From Citrifermentans bremense (GTDB taxonomy: Bacteria > Desulfobacterota > Desulfuromonadia > Geobacterales > Geobacteraceae): DNA of 64,000 bases. The notes beneath the pieces were generated by a model. That model saw only the letters and a program-made list of their open reading frames with translations, had not been told where the DNA came from and searched no databases. Each line of letters starts with the position of its first letter. Position 1 is the stretch's first letter. Below, piece after piece: positions 10,481 to 18,915 of this stretch. Where the stretch lies: contig NZ_AP023213.1 of the NCBI RefSeq assembly GCF_014218275.1, positions 2,458,001-2,522,000 on the forward strand, in the 5' to 3' direction. Made by a program: the position numbers and the translations under genes.

Positions 10481-10511
10481 AAAAAAGGGGGCGCATGGAG
10501 CGCCCCCTTCG
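10481..10511 (-). terminator. Intrinsic terminator after small exported protein
   Basis: On the minus strand GGGGGCGC and GCGCCCCC form an 8-bp stem with a 5-nt loop, followed by TTTTTT. It sits just downstream of the 10535-10918 gene. Confidence 0.85.
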
Positions 10512-10534
10512 GAGTTTCAGGATTTCGGTACTGG

Positions 10535-10918
10535 CTAGAACTTGCCGCGGATCAGTTCGGCTACGGCGACCAGCGTGGTCTGCCCTTTCACGTTTCCTTC
10601 CCGGAATTCCGGCTTGACGGTCGGCATGGCGAATTTCACCTTGCCGTTATCGATTTCCGCGAAAGACCTCGAAGTGGAGGCCACTCCGTAGGCTGCACCG
10701 ACCAGGACACCGCCGGCAGCGCCGTAGGCGATGTAGTCGAGGTGGTCAGCTGGCTTGTGGGTGAAGACCACGAGAGCTGCGCCGACGAGGCCGCCTACGA
10801 GACCGCCGTACATGGAGTCTTCGAAGACGGTCTTGAACGCGTTCTCTGCGGCAAGGCAGGGTGTTGCCATGAAAACCAGCGTGACGACGATTGCAATGCA
10901 ACGCTTCAATTTGTTCAT
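10535..10918 (-). CDS. Small exported glycine-rich protein, unknown function
   Basis: A 127-residue protein. The N-terminal 25 residues (MNKLKRCIAIVVTLVFMATP, then CLAAENA) form a signal peptide with a probable cut after CLA-A. Two Gly/Ala-rich hydrophobic stretches follow, of the kind that occurs in glycine-zipper membrane proteins. The C-terminal half is polar. The ATG at 10918 has AGGAG eight nt upstream, so the longer upstream frame is rejected. It stands alone with its own terminator. I do not recognise the family. Confidence 0.75.
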   Translation of the reverse strand: MNKLKRCIAIVVTLVFMATPCLAAENAFKTVFEDSMYGGLVGGLVGAALVVFTHKPADHLDYIAYGAAGGVLVGAAYGVASTSRSFAEIDNGKVKFAMPTVKPEFREGNVKGQTTLVAVAELIRGKF

Positions 10919-11187
10919 AGAATTCACGCTCCTGTGTGTGCAAGTCCACCCGGGACACTGCAAACAAGAGGCCAACAAGCGTTGGTCGAGGCACCCCTCA
11001 GTGATAAGCCACCGATATTAAAGAAGTAAAAAATTAAAGCGAAAGCACGCCGCATTTAATTAGCAGCAGGTGGTAATATCGCGGTTGTGCCCCATTCGCA
11101 ACACCTGGCGCAGGGGCCAAAGGCAAAACCGAGCTAAAACGGCCACTTGGCGAAATAACGTGAAAAAGCGGTGCTGTGGCAAAAAAG

Positions 11188-13815
11188 CTACACCCCGCCC
11201 AGCACCTCCCGCACCAGCCGGATCTCATCTTCGCGGCTCGCCGCCTTGCCGTTCAGCCGCGCGCTCAAAACCAGGTCCAGCAGCTCCCGGTACAGTGGGC
11301 CTGGCGCCACGCCGAGCTCCTTCAGGTCCTCGCCACGGATCTGCGGGTGCATGCCGTCGAGCTTGGTGAAGTAAAGCGAGATGCACCTCTTCACCTCGGC
11401 GCTACGGCTTTTGGCCATATGGTAGAGGAGCACTTCGACCGGAAGCCCCCTGAGCGTGAAGTAGATCTCGCTGTTTTCCACCTTCTCGGAGCCTGCCACC
11501 TTTCTTTCCAGGGCGGCGATCAGACGCTCGCCCTCCTTGCGCATCTCAACCAACCTTTCCTTGTAGTGTTCGGCGACGGCCAGCCTGGTGCAGGTCCCCA
11601 AGAACTGCTCTTCCGAGAGCCCCTCGCAAAGGGTCAGGAAATATACCGACCACCTCTCATAGGGACGCTCCAGGTAGAGCAGATCGAACCAGGAAACCAC
11701 GTAACGGGTCTCATCCAGCGCCCCCTGCATCGCCGGGGTCAGCTCGATGCTAGGGTGGATGAAACGCAAAAGCCCAAGCGACGCCATACGACCGATTCCC
11801 TTCAGGGGCTCCTTCTCCCTGAGGATCTGGACCAGCTCCGAAAGGAGCCTGCGCCCTCCAAGCTTTTCCAGGAACTCCATCTTCACGGCGTTCTTGATCA
11901 GGTCTTCGGTATGTTTGGCGATCTTGAAGTTGAGCCTCTGTTCGAAGCGGATGGCCCGGAAGACGCGGGTCGGATCCTCGACGAAGGAGAGGTTGTGTAG
12001 CACCCGGATCACCCTCGACTGCAGGTCGCGGTAGGCCCCGAAGTAGTCGATCAGCCTACCGAAGGATTCGCCGTTCAAGGCTATGGCGAGGGTGTTGACG
12101 GTGAAGTCGCGGCGGTACAGGTCCATCTTGAGCGAGGAGCGCTCCACGGTCGGAAGCGCACCGGGGGAGACGTAGTACTCAAGGCGGGTGCTGGCAACGT
12201 CGATCTTGAAGCCGTCGGGGAAGACGATGACCGCGGTGCCGAACTTCTGGTGGCTTTTCACCCGGCAGCCGAACTGGGCCGCAAAGGTCTCGGCGAAGAG
12301 GATGCCGTCGCCGTCCACCGTCACGTCGATGTCCATGTTCTGGATGTCCAGAAGCAGGTCGCGGACGAAGCCGCCGACCGCGTAGACGGTCAGGTCGAGC
12401 TGGTCCCCGGTGCGGCCGAGGTCGTGCAGGATCGCCGTGGTGCGCTTCGGGAGGTGCTTGTTCATCAGCGCCTCCACCTCCCTGCTCTTCACCTGGAGGG
12501 CGTCGCGCGAAAGATCATAGAGCGCCTCGCCGCCCAGGCTGTAGCGGAGCAGATCGGTGCGGGTGATGACCCCTACCAGTCCCTGCCCGGAAATCACCGG
12601 GACCAGTCGGGCGTCCCCCCCCACCATGTAGCTCTGGATCTCGGTGATGGGGGTCTCGGGAGTGGCAACGTGGAACTCCGAGTGCATGTAGTCCGAGACC
12701 GGCACCTGGTTCAGGTTGTGGTAGAGCGCCTTCTCGACCGTCTTTCTGGAGATGATGCCGACGACCCCGTCGCCAGAGACCACCGGCATGGCGCTCACGT
12801 TGTAGCGTACCAGGCGCTCCTGCGCCTCCTCGATGCTGCAGTCGGGGGAAATGGTCTTAACCGGGGAGGACATGATGTCGCGCGTCACCCGCCTTGGATC
12901 CACACGGCGCTTGAGCACCGCATCCAGCTGCTCCAGCACCTGGATCAGGGTGAGCCCCCGCACCGTAGCCGAGGCGGCCGTGGCGTGCCCTCCCCCCCCC
13001 AGCTCCTGCAGGATCTCCCCTACCCGCACCTCGGGCACCCGGCTTCTGGCGATGACGAAGACCCGGTCCTCCATCCCCACCACAAGGAAAAGCGCCTGCA
13101 GATTTTCCATGTCCCGGATCATGTGCGCCAGGGTGGCGATGTCCCCTATGTAGCGGTCGACGGAGGCGTGGGCTATCGAGACGTCCACCCCTTTCAAGGT
13201 GGTGGTCTTAAGCGACACCAAGAGGTCGTTCAGAAGCGACACCTGTTCCACGGTGAGCTCGCGGCCGATGGAGTCGGCGACCTCGTTCAGGTAGGCCCCG
13301 CGCTCCAGGAGCCAGGCGGCGACGGTGTAGTCTTCGGCGGTGCTGGAGGGGAAAGTGAGGTTGCCGGTGTCCTCGTGGATACCGAGCATCATCACGGTGG
13401 CTTCGAAGGGGGTGATCTGGATGCCGCGCTCGATCAGCATCCCGGCCAGGATGGTCGTGGTCGAGCCGCAGGGGCGGATGACGCCGCCTGTGGGGTCCAG
13501 GTCGCCGGAACTTGTGGGGTGATGGTCGTAGATGTGGAGTTCGACGGCGCCGCTTTTGGCGAGGTCGCCGAACTTTCCGATGCGGGACGAGTGCTGGCAA
13601 TCGACGACGATGAGGCGGGTGATGGCGGAGAAATCTATCTCCTTGATGCGGGCGAACTCGAGATCCTGCGGATGCCCTTTCTGGAAGAAGTCCCGCACCC
13701 CCTTTTCCTGGGCGCCGGAGAAGACCAGAAGTGCTTCCGGGTAAAGCTTTTTGGCGGCAACCATGGAGCCAATGCAGTCGAAGTCGGCGTTTAGATGCGT
13801 GGTAATTACATCCAT
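11188..13815 (-). CDS. A-adding tRNA nucleotidyltransferase with DHH and CBS domains
   Basis: An 875-residue multidomain protein. An N-terminal DHH phosphoesterase part (NADFDCIGS at 9-17, YDHHPTSS near 100, GGGGHATAA later) is followed by two CBS domains (about 310-370 and 375-435). The class II nucleotidyltransferase head has AVGGFVRDLLL near 480 and the catalytic carboxylates in DIDVTVDGD. RNA-binding helices end the protein. This order is known for A-adding enzymes of Aquifex and Geobacter, which complete the 3' CCA of tRNA together with a separate CC-adding enzyme. The ATG overlaps the upstream MEMO gene stop as TGATG. Confidence 0.88.
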   Translation of the reverse strand: MDVITTHLNADFDCIGSMVAAKKLYPEALLVFSGAQEKGVRDFFQKGHPQDLEFARIKEIDFSAITRLIVVDCQHSSRIGKFGDLAKSGAVELHIYDHHPTSSGDLDPTGGVIRPCGSTTTILAGMLIERGIQITPFEATVMMLGIHEDTGNLTFPSSTAEDYTVAAWLLERGAYLNEVADSIGRELTVEQVSLLNDLLVSLKTTTLKGVDVSIAHASVDRYIGDIATLAHMIRDMENLQALFLVVGMEDRVFVIARSRVPEVRVGEILQELGGGGHATAASATVRGLTLIQVLEQLDAVLKRRVDPRRVTRDIMSSPVKTISPDCSIEEAQERLVRYNVSAMPVVSGDGVVGIISRKTVEKALYHNLNQVPVSDYMHSEFHVATPETPITEIQSYMVGGDARLVPVISGQGLVGVITRTDLLRYSLGGEALYDLSRDALQVKSREVEALMNKHLPKRTTAILHDLGRTGDQLDLTVYAVGGFVRDLLLDIQNMDIDVTVDGDGILFAETFAAQFGCRVKSHQKFGTAVIVFPDGFKIDVASTRLEYYVSPGALPTVERSSLKMDLYRRDFTVNTLAIALNGESFGRLIDYFGAYRDLQSRVIRVLHNLSFVEDPTRVFRAIRFEQRLNFKIAKHTEDLIKNAVKMEFLEKLGGRRLLSELVQILREKEPLKGIGRMASLGLLRFIHPSIELTPAMQGALDETRYVVSWFDLLYLERPYERWSVYFLTLCEGLSEEQFLGTCTRLAVAEHYKERLVEMRKEGERLIAALERKVAGSEKVENSEIYFTLRGLPVEVLLYHMAKSRSAEVKRCISLYFTKLDGMHPQIRGEDLKELGVAPGPLYRELLDLVLSARLNGKAASREDEIRLVREVLGGV

Positions 13816-14615
13816 CAAGAAACCGTTAGCCCAGCGTACGCCACCACGGCATCGAGGTCCCCGCTCACCTCGCCGCTGTTGGTATAGCAGACGAGCCTGC
13901 TGGCGGTGGCCCCCAGCGCCTTGGCGGCAACGAGCATCGTGGTCGCGGGAATGACGCCGCACATGGAGATTTCGTGGTCACGGCAGACCTGCAATAGCCC
14001 CTCCGGGTCCATATTCGCCAGCCGCTCCAGAGCCATTTCATCCTTCGCCTTGGCCTTGGCCGCGGATTCGTAGTGGGTCATGTCGGAGCTGGCAACCATC
14101 AGCACCTCGGCGCCGTACTCGGCTATGGCGCGGGCGATGCCGGTCCCGACGCGGGAGATGGAGTCGAAATCGGGCAGGGCAAGACAAAGCGCCGCGATGG
14201 AGACATGCTGGTTTCGATACTGCAGGAAAGGGACCTGCACCTCCAGCGAGTGCTCGAAGCGGTGAGCCGTGCTGTCTTCGCGCACAAGCGGAGCATGTTT
14301 CATGATCAGTTGGGAGAGGCGGTCGTTTACCGGGACCAGGCCAAACGGCGTCAGCCACTCTCCGGAGGGCGCGAGAGCCGCGGCGGCGCCCATACCGGTA
14401 TGGTTCGGCCCGAGCACGATGACCGCATCTGGAACTTCGACTGCTGCGTAAACCTTTCCTGCGGCGCTCCCCGAGTAGACGTAGCCGGCATGGGGGGCGA
14501 TGACCCCGATAGCTTTGCGGGGCTTGTCCTGGGGGATCATTTCCGAAAGTTCCTGACGGAGCTGTACCGGGTCGGCACTGTAGAACTTCCCGGCTACTGC
14601 GGGCATGCGTACCAT
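13815..14615 (-). CDS. MEMO family protein (AmmeMemoRadiSam protein B-like)
   Basis: A 266-residue protein of the MEMO/LigB-like fold with the family start MPAVAGKFYSADP, the conserved APHAGYVYSG near residue 60 and LGPNHTG. The biochemical role of bacterial MEMO proteins is not settled. They often travel with an AMMECR1 protein and a radical SAM protein, neither of which is nearby here. The ATG at 14615 follows AGGAGG at 6 nt. It is translationally coupled to the A-adding enzyme gene downstream (TGATG), which is a notable pairing. Confidence 0.85.
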   Translation of the reverse strand: MVRMPAVAGKFYSADPVQLRQELSEMIPQDKPRKAIGVIAPHAGYVYSGSAAGKVYAAVEVPDAVIVLGPNHTGMGAAAALAPSGEWLTPFGLVPVNDRLSQLIMKHAPLVREDSTAHRFEHSLEVQVPFLQYRNQHVSIAALCLALPDFDSISRVGTGIARAIAEYGAEVLMVASSDMTHYESAAKAKAKDEMALERLANMDPEGLLQVCRDHEISMCGVIPATTMLVAAKALGATASRLVCYTNSGEVSGDLDAVVAYAGLTVS

Positions 14616-14679
14616 GGCGGGCCTCCTAACCAGACTTTCTCATTACCATGAACCACGCCATATTCTAACGCAGCAAGGG

Positions 14680-15258
14680 CTAGCCTTCAACCGACCCCAA
14701 CGGGAGGGTCGGCTGGTCGGCGAAGGGATCAGGCGGCACCAGTTCCTGGATCTCCTTGAGCGTCGGGAGCGCGTTTAGGTCTTTAAGACCGAACAGTTCC
14801 AGGAATTCCCGGCTGGTCCCGTAGATAAGCGGCTTGCCGGGGACATCTTTCTTGCCGAGGATGCGCAGGAGCTTCTTCTCCAGGAGGCTCTTCATCACCC
14901 CTCCCGAATCGACGCCGCGCAGGTACTCGACCTCCGCCCTGGTGATCGGCTGGCGGTAGGCGATGATGGCGAGGGTCTCCAGCGCGGACTGGCTGAACTT
15001 GACCCCTTTGGCCTTGGTGAGCCGCCGGATGTAGTCTGCATGTTCAGGTCGGCTGCGCAGCTGGTACCCCCCACCCACGTGGGAAAGGACTATGCCGCGC
15101 TCGGCGCCGGCGTACTCCTCCATCAACTCGTCCAGCGCTGCGCGCAGATCGCTTCGCTCGAATTCCTCGAGGATCAGCGCCAGCCGGTCCAGCGAAAGCG
15201 GCTGGTCGTACACGAACAGGAGGCTCTCTACTATCGATTTCAAGGACTTACCCGACAA
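14680..15258 (-). CDS. scpB: Segregation and condensation protein B
   Basis: ScpB (192 residues) has two winged-helix domains and binds ScpA to form the SMC condensin complex. Family features are SIVESLLFVYDQPLSL at the start, ALETLAIIAYRQPITRAEVE in the middle and the second winged helix with YGTSREFLELFGL. The start is a TTG preceded by GGAGG at 6 nt. It overlaps the scpA 3' end by 11 nt. It is the last gene of the M50-trpS-scpA-scpB set, a common order in bacteria. Confidence 0.94.
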   Translation of the reverse strand: MSGKSLKSIVESLLFVYDQPLSLDRLALILEEFERSDLRAALDELMEEYAGAERGIVLSHVGGGYQLRSRPEHADYIRRLTKAKGVKFSQSALETLAIIAYRQPITRAEVEYLRGVDSGGVMKSLLEKKLLRILGKKDVPGKPLIYGTSREFLELFGLKDLNALPTLKEIQELVPPDPFADQPTLPLGSVEG

Positions 15259-16105
15259 CTGCGTCCTCCGCTGTTTCCTTGCTGTTCAGATTTTCCCCTT
15301 CCTGCTCCCCGCCCTGTTCCCCCGCGCCGCCCTCCGGCTGGTCCGCGCCGAGGGTGAGCCAGATGGAGCCGAGGCTTTCGACCTGGGTCACCCTGATCAG
15401 TTTAAGCTTGGCCAGCTCCAGGATGGAGAGGAAGGTGACCACCAGGAGGTCGCGCGTCATGCCCGTGGTGAAGAGGGCGTCGAAGCAGACCGTCTTCTCC
15501 GCATGCAGGACCGAGAGCACCTCGCCGATGCGGTCCGCAATCGAGATGCCGTCGGCGACGACGTCGTGGAAGGTGTCCACCGAGACCCGCGCCAGCACGC
15601 GCTGGAACGCCTCGATCAGTTCGAAGAGCTCGACGTCGGCGGGCTCCTCCTGCGGCTCCATGGCCGCGAGCTCAGGGGAATCGAAGGTCCTGGCGAAGAC
15701 GTCGCGGCCGAGCAGGTTGCGGGCGGAGAGCAGCTGTGAAGCGTCGCGGTAGCGCTGGTACTCAAGGAGTCTGCGGACCAGTTCTGCACGCGGGTCCTCA
15801 ACCTCGGCCTCCCCGTCCTCCTCCTGGGTAGCCGGAAGCAGCATGCGCGACTTTATCTGCAAGAGCGTCGCGGCCATCACCAGGAACTCCCCCGCGATGT
15901 CCAGGTTCAGCTCCTTCATCAGCTCCATATATTCCAGGTACTGCCTGGTGATGGCGGCGATGGGGATGTTGTAGATGTCCACCTCGTTTTTCTTGATGAG
16001 GTGGAGCAGAAGATCGAGCGGTCCCTCGAACTCCTCGATCTGAACCCGGTAAGACTGCTCCAGGGCGTCAGAAAAAAGGTTGCTTTGCATCGTATCCAGC
16101 GACAA
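15248..16105 (-). CDS. scpA: Segregation and condensation protein A
   Basis: ScpA kleisin of 285 residues that links the SMC heads. The N-terminal segment VQIEEFEGPLDLLLHLIKK is the conserved SMC-neck-binding helix, and the C-terminal winged helix contains VVTFLSILELAKLKLIRV. The TTG at 16105 has AGGGAG at 5 nt and is preferred over the ATG five codons later, which lacks an SD. An acidic/Gln-rich tail of about 30 residues follows the winged helix. It overlaps scpB. Confidence 0.94.
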   Translation of the reverse strand: MSLDTMQSNLFSDALEQSYRVQIEEFEGPLDLLLHLIKKNEVDIYNIPIAAITRQYLEYMELMKELNLDIAGEFLVMAATLLQIKSRMLLPATQEEDGEAEVEDPRAELVRRLLEYQRYRDASQLLSARNLLGRDVFARTFDSPELAAMEPQEEPADVELFELIEAFQRVLARVSVDTFHDVVADGISIADRIGEVLSVLHAEKTVCFDALFTTGMTRDLLVVTFLSILELAKLKLIRVTQVESLGSIWLTLGADQPEGGAGEQGGEQEGENLNSKETAEDAVVG

Positions 16106-16124
16106 GAAAACTCCCTAGACCTGC

Positions 16125-17108
16125 CTAAACTTTGAGGGCCGCGCGTGCTTCTTCCATGGTCTGGCGGGCGACTACCTCGGCCTTGCGGCTACCCTCCGCC
16201 AGCACCTCGGTAACGAGATCAGGCTTCTCAGCCAGTTCGACCCTTTTTGCCCTGAGCGGCGCCAGGGTTTCAACCATGGCCTGCGCCAGGATCTTCTTGC
16301 AGTCAACACAGCCAAGCTGGGCGCTGCGGCAGCCGGCCACGATCTCTTCGCGCTTGGCCTGGTCCACGTAGAGCGAGTGCAGCGTGAAGGCGATGCAGCG
16401 GTCCGGCTCGCCCGGGTCTTTCTTGAACGGGCGCTGGGTGTCGGTCACGTAGGTCATCACCTTTTTCCTGGTCTCCTCTGCGTCGTCGGAGAGGAAGATG
16501 GCGTTGCCGTAGGACTTGCTCATCTTCCTGCCGTCGGTGCCGAGCACCTTGGGGGTCTCGGTGAGGAGAGCTGCCGGCTCCGGGAAGACCTCGCCGTAGA
16601 GGTAGTTGAAGCGGCGGGCGATCTCCCTGGTGATCTCGAGGTGCGGTATCTGGTCCTGGCCGACCGGAACGCGTGCGGCCTTGTACACGATGATGTCGGA
16701 GGCCATCAGCACCGGGTAGCCCAGGAACCCGAAGGTGGAGAGATCCTTGGTGGAGAGGTTCTCCTGCATCTCCTTATAGGTGGGGTTGCGCTCAAGCCAC
16801 GAAACCGGGGTGATCATCCCGAGGATCAGGTTCAGCTCGGCGTGCTGCGGCACCCTGCTCTGCTCGAAAATGACGCTCTGCTCGGGATCGATCCCGAAAG
16901 CGAGCCAATCGAGCACCATCTCCCTGATGTTGTCCTTGATACCGTCAGTAGTGGCGTATTCCGTGGTCAACGAATGCCAGTCGGCAGCGAAGAAGAAGCA
17001 CTCGAAGTTACGCTGCAACTCAAGCCAGTTGGAGAGCACCCCGTGGTAATGGCCCAGATGCAGTTTTCCAGTCGGTCTCATGCCGCTAACGATACGGTTA
17101 TTGCTCAT
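16125..17108 (-). CDS. trpS: Tryptophanyl-tRNA synthetase
   Basis: Class Ic aminoacyl-tRNA synthetase of 327 residues, the normal bacterial TrpRS length. The ATP-binding HIGH motif appears as HLGH at 17-20 (TGKLHLGHYHG), and KMSKS is present near 195-199 (GRKMSKSYGNAIFL). It starts at an ATG and is followed within 20 nt by scpA in the same direction. Confidence 0.96.
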   Translation of the reverse strand: MSNNRIVSGMRPTGKLHLGHYHGVLSNWLELQRNFECFFFAADWHSLTTEYATTDGIKDNIREMVLDWLAFGIDPEQSVIFEQSRVPQHAELNLILGMITPVSWLERNPTYKEMQENLSTKDLSTFGFLGYPVLMASDIIVYKAARVPVGQDQIPHLEITREIARRFNYLYGEVFPEPAALLTETPKVLGTDGRKMSKSYGNAIFLSDDAEETRKKVMTYVTDTQRPFKKDPGEPDRCIAFTLHSLYVDQAKREEIVAGCRSAQLGCVDCKKILAQAMVETLAPLRAKRVELAEKPDLVTEVLAEGSRKAEVVARQTMEEARAALKV

Positions 17109-17148
17109 AGAATGCGGACTCCTTTGGGTTTTCCTTCTCTCGGCCCTG

Positions 17149-17829
17149 CTATTTCAGCATGAGCCTGGTTACTCCGAAGACGAGGTTGCTGTGAGGTCCG
17201 GCCAAAAGGTTCACCCCGAAGTTCAGTGCCGGCGAGATCACGTAACTGAAGGCATTGGTGAAAAAGACCAGGACTATGATGATGATCATGCCGAACGGCT
17301 CAAGCCTCGCCAGTGCCATCGAAGGGCGCAGCGGCAGGAGACCGACCGCCACCCTGCCGCCGTCCAGCGGCGGCACCGGGATCAGGTTGAAGATGCCGAG
17401 CAGCAGGTTGATGTACACGGAGAAGGCGAGCATCAACGTGACGGGGTCGACAAAGGTGGCGAGCGCGGAACCCTCCGCCACCCCTTGAGTCGCGCCGATC
17501 AGCGCGCGCATGACGAATGCGGAAAAGGTGGCAAGCAGGAAGTTGGTGATGGGGCCGGCAGCGGCGACCCAGATCATGTCGGTTTTCGGGCGCCTCAGGT
17601 TGTTGAAGTTGACCGGCACTGGTTTAGCCCAGCCGATGCCGATGATGAAGATCATCAGGGTGCCGAAGAGGTCAAGATGCTTCAGGGGGTTGAGCGTCAG
17701 GCGTCCCAGGTATCTCGCGGTATTGTCGCCGCGCCGGTCCGCGATGTAGCCGTGGGACACCTCGTGGCAGGTGATCGCCATGAGCGCGGGAACCAGCATT
17801 ATGGAAAGCTTGAGAAAGAACTGTTCCAT
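17149..17829 (-). CDS. Site-2 protease family (M50) membrane metalloprotease
   Basis: A polytopic membrane protein of about 226 residues with the zinc motif HEVSH at 22-26 and the second motif NLIPVPPLDGG containing the third ligand Asp. This YwhC/Rv1204-like short M50 class lacks a PDZ domain. The substrate is unknown. I chose the ATG at 17829 with GAAGGAT upstream, since the TTG four codons earlier has no SD. The gene begins the conserved run with trpS, scpA and scpB. Confidence 0.88.
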   Translation of the reverse strand: MEQFFLKLSIMLVPALMAITCHEVSHGYIADRRGDNTARYLGRLTLNPLKHLDLFGTLMIFIIGIGWAKPVPVNFNNLRRPKTDMIWVAAAGPITNFLLATFSAFVMRALIGATQGVAEGSALATFVDPVTLMLAFSVYINLLLGIFNLIPVPPLDGGRVAVGLLPLRPSMALARLEPFGMIIIIVLVFFTNAFSYVISPALNFGVNLLAGPHSNLVFGVTRLMLK

Positions 17830-17907
17830 GAAATCCTTCAAGTTTAGGTTGGCTACAAGCCCTATGTCTCTAGCAGATCAGGGGAGGAAAGTCAACGGAC
17901 CTTCGCC

Positions 17908-18006
17908 AAGGCTACGGTCCGCAGGCTGCACCTTCACTACAAGGCTACGGTGCGCAGGCTGAACCTTCACTGCAAAGATACCGGGGTGCAGGCTACCCTT
18001 CCCTTT
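17908..18006. repeat. 33-bp tandem repeat, two good copies and one degenerate
   Basis: Copy 1 is 17908-17940 (AAGGCTACGGTCCGCAGGCT then GCACCTTCACTAC), copy 2 is 17941-17973 with four changes, and copy 3 (17974-18006) is strongly diverged. The array lies between the M50 protease start and the EamA stop. Confidence 0.8.
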
Positions 18007-18902
18007 TAAACTTCGGTTACGGTCTCGTGCCGCACTTCGTTACCCCATAACTGCAGGATCAAGCCTCCGAACAGCAGGACCGCACCACCGAAACCTTGCA
18101 GGGCGGTGATCCGCTCCCCCAGAAGAACGGCGGACAGGAGTACGGTGACCAAAGGCTCCAGCATGCTGATGATGGAGGCGTTGGTGGCGCCTACCAGGCG
18201 CAGCCCGGCAAAGAAACCGACGACGGCGATCAGCGTGGGGAAGAGGGCGATCCCAAGGATGGAAAGCCAGCCTACGGGGGCGAGGTCCACCGTGAGGCCG
18301 CCGGTGGCAAGGGCATAGACAAGAAAGGTGAATCCTGCGGAGGCACAGACCCAAAGGGAGGTGACCAACGGGTCGATGTTCTTCAGGATCCGGTTGCCTA
18401 TGATGATGTAACAACTGTAGATGCCAGCGGCCCCCAAAACGGAGAGGACTCCCTCCAGCCGCGCCCCCTCAAAAGACGCCCCCAACAGAAGCACCAAGCC
18501 TGCGCTGCAGACCACGAGCGCCACCCCTTTGGCGGCATTGAAGCTCTCCTCCCCCAAAACCAGCGCTATGACTGTCACCAGCGCCGGATAGGTGTAAAGG
18601 AGCATCCCGGTCAGCGAGGCGGGGAGATAGTGGATGGCGTTGGCGTACAGCATGGACATGCCGCCGTAGCCGACCATCCCCATCAGCATGAGCTGCAGCG
18701 ACGATCTGCGCCCGATGCATAGCGGGGTCTTGCGCGCCCTGAGGTAGAGGAACAGGAAGAAGGACGCGATCAGAAAGCGCCCGGCAAGGATAGTGCTGAT
18801 GTTGGCGCCGCCGGAAAAAGCGCTCTTGATTAGGATGCCGAGGGTGGCGAAACCTGCTGCGGAGGCGGCGATCAACCAGGCGCCGTGGTGCTTTTGGGAC
18901 AT
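18006..18902 (-). CDS. EamA/DMT-family transporter
   Basis: A 298-residue integral membrane protein with about ten hydrophobic helices arranged as two EamA repeats, typical of the drug/metabolite transporter superfamily. The second repeat ends with ISMLEPLVTVLLSAVLLGER, the family signature of the last helices. Substrates of such permeases range from amino acids to nucleotide sugars and cannot be inferred here. It starts at ATG with AGAGGA upstream and lies 13 nt after the sbcC end, both on the minus strand. Confidence 0.88.
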   Translation of the reverse strand: MSQKHHGAWLIAASAAGFATLGILIKSAFSGGANISTILAGRFLIASFFLFLYLRARKTPLCIGRRSSLQLMLMGMVGYGGMSMLYANAIHYLPASLTGMLLYTYPALVTVIALVLGEESFNAAKGVALVVCSAGLVLLLGASFEGARLEGVLSVLGAAGIYSCYIIIGNRILKNIDPLVTSLWVCASAGFTFLVYALATGGLTVDLAPVGWLSILGIALFPTLIAVVGFFAGLRLVGATNASIISMLEPLVTVLLSAVLLGERITALQGFGGAVLLFGGLILQLWGNEVRHETVTEV

Positions 18903-18915
18903 GTGGGGAAATCCT

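Noticed and set aside
12250-13794. 514-codon plus-strand frame opposite the A-adding enzyme
   Set aside because: It has the His/Val/Glu-rich composition of an antisense shadow in GC-rich DNA, and the minus-strand protein has clear motifs.
13815-14615. Complete AmmeMemoRadiSam system
   Set aside because: Only the MEMO (B) component is in the window; no AMMECR1 or radical SAM gene is near.
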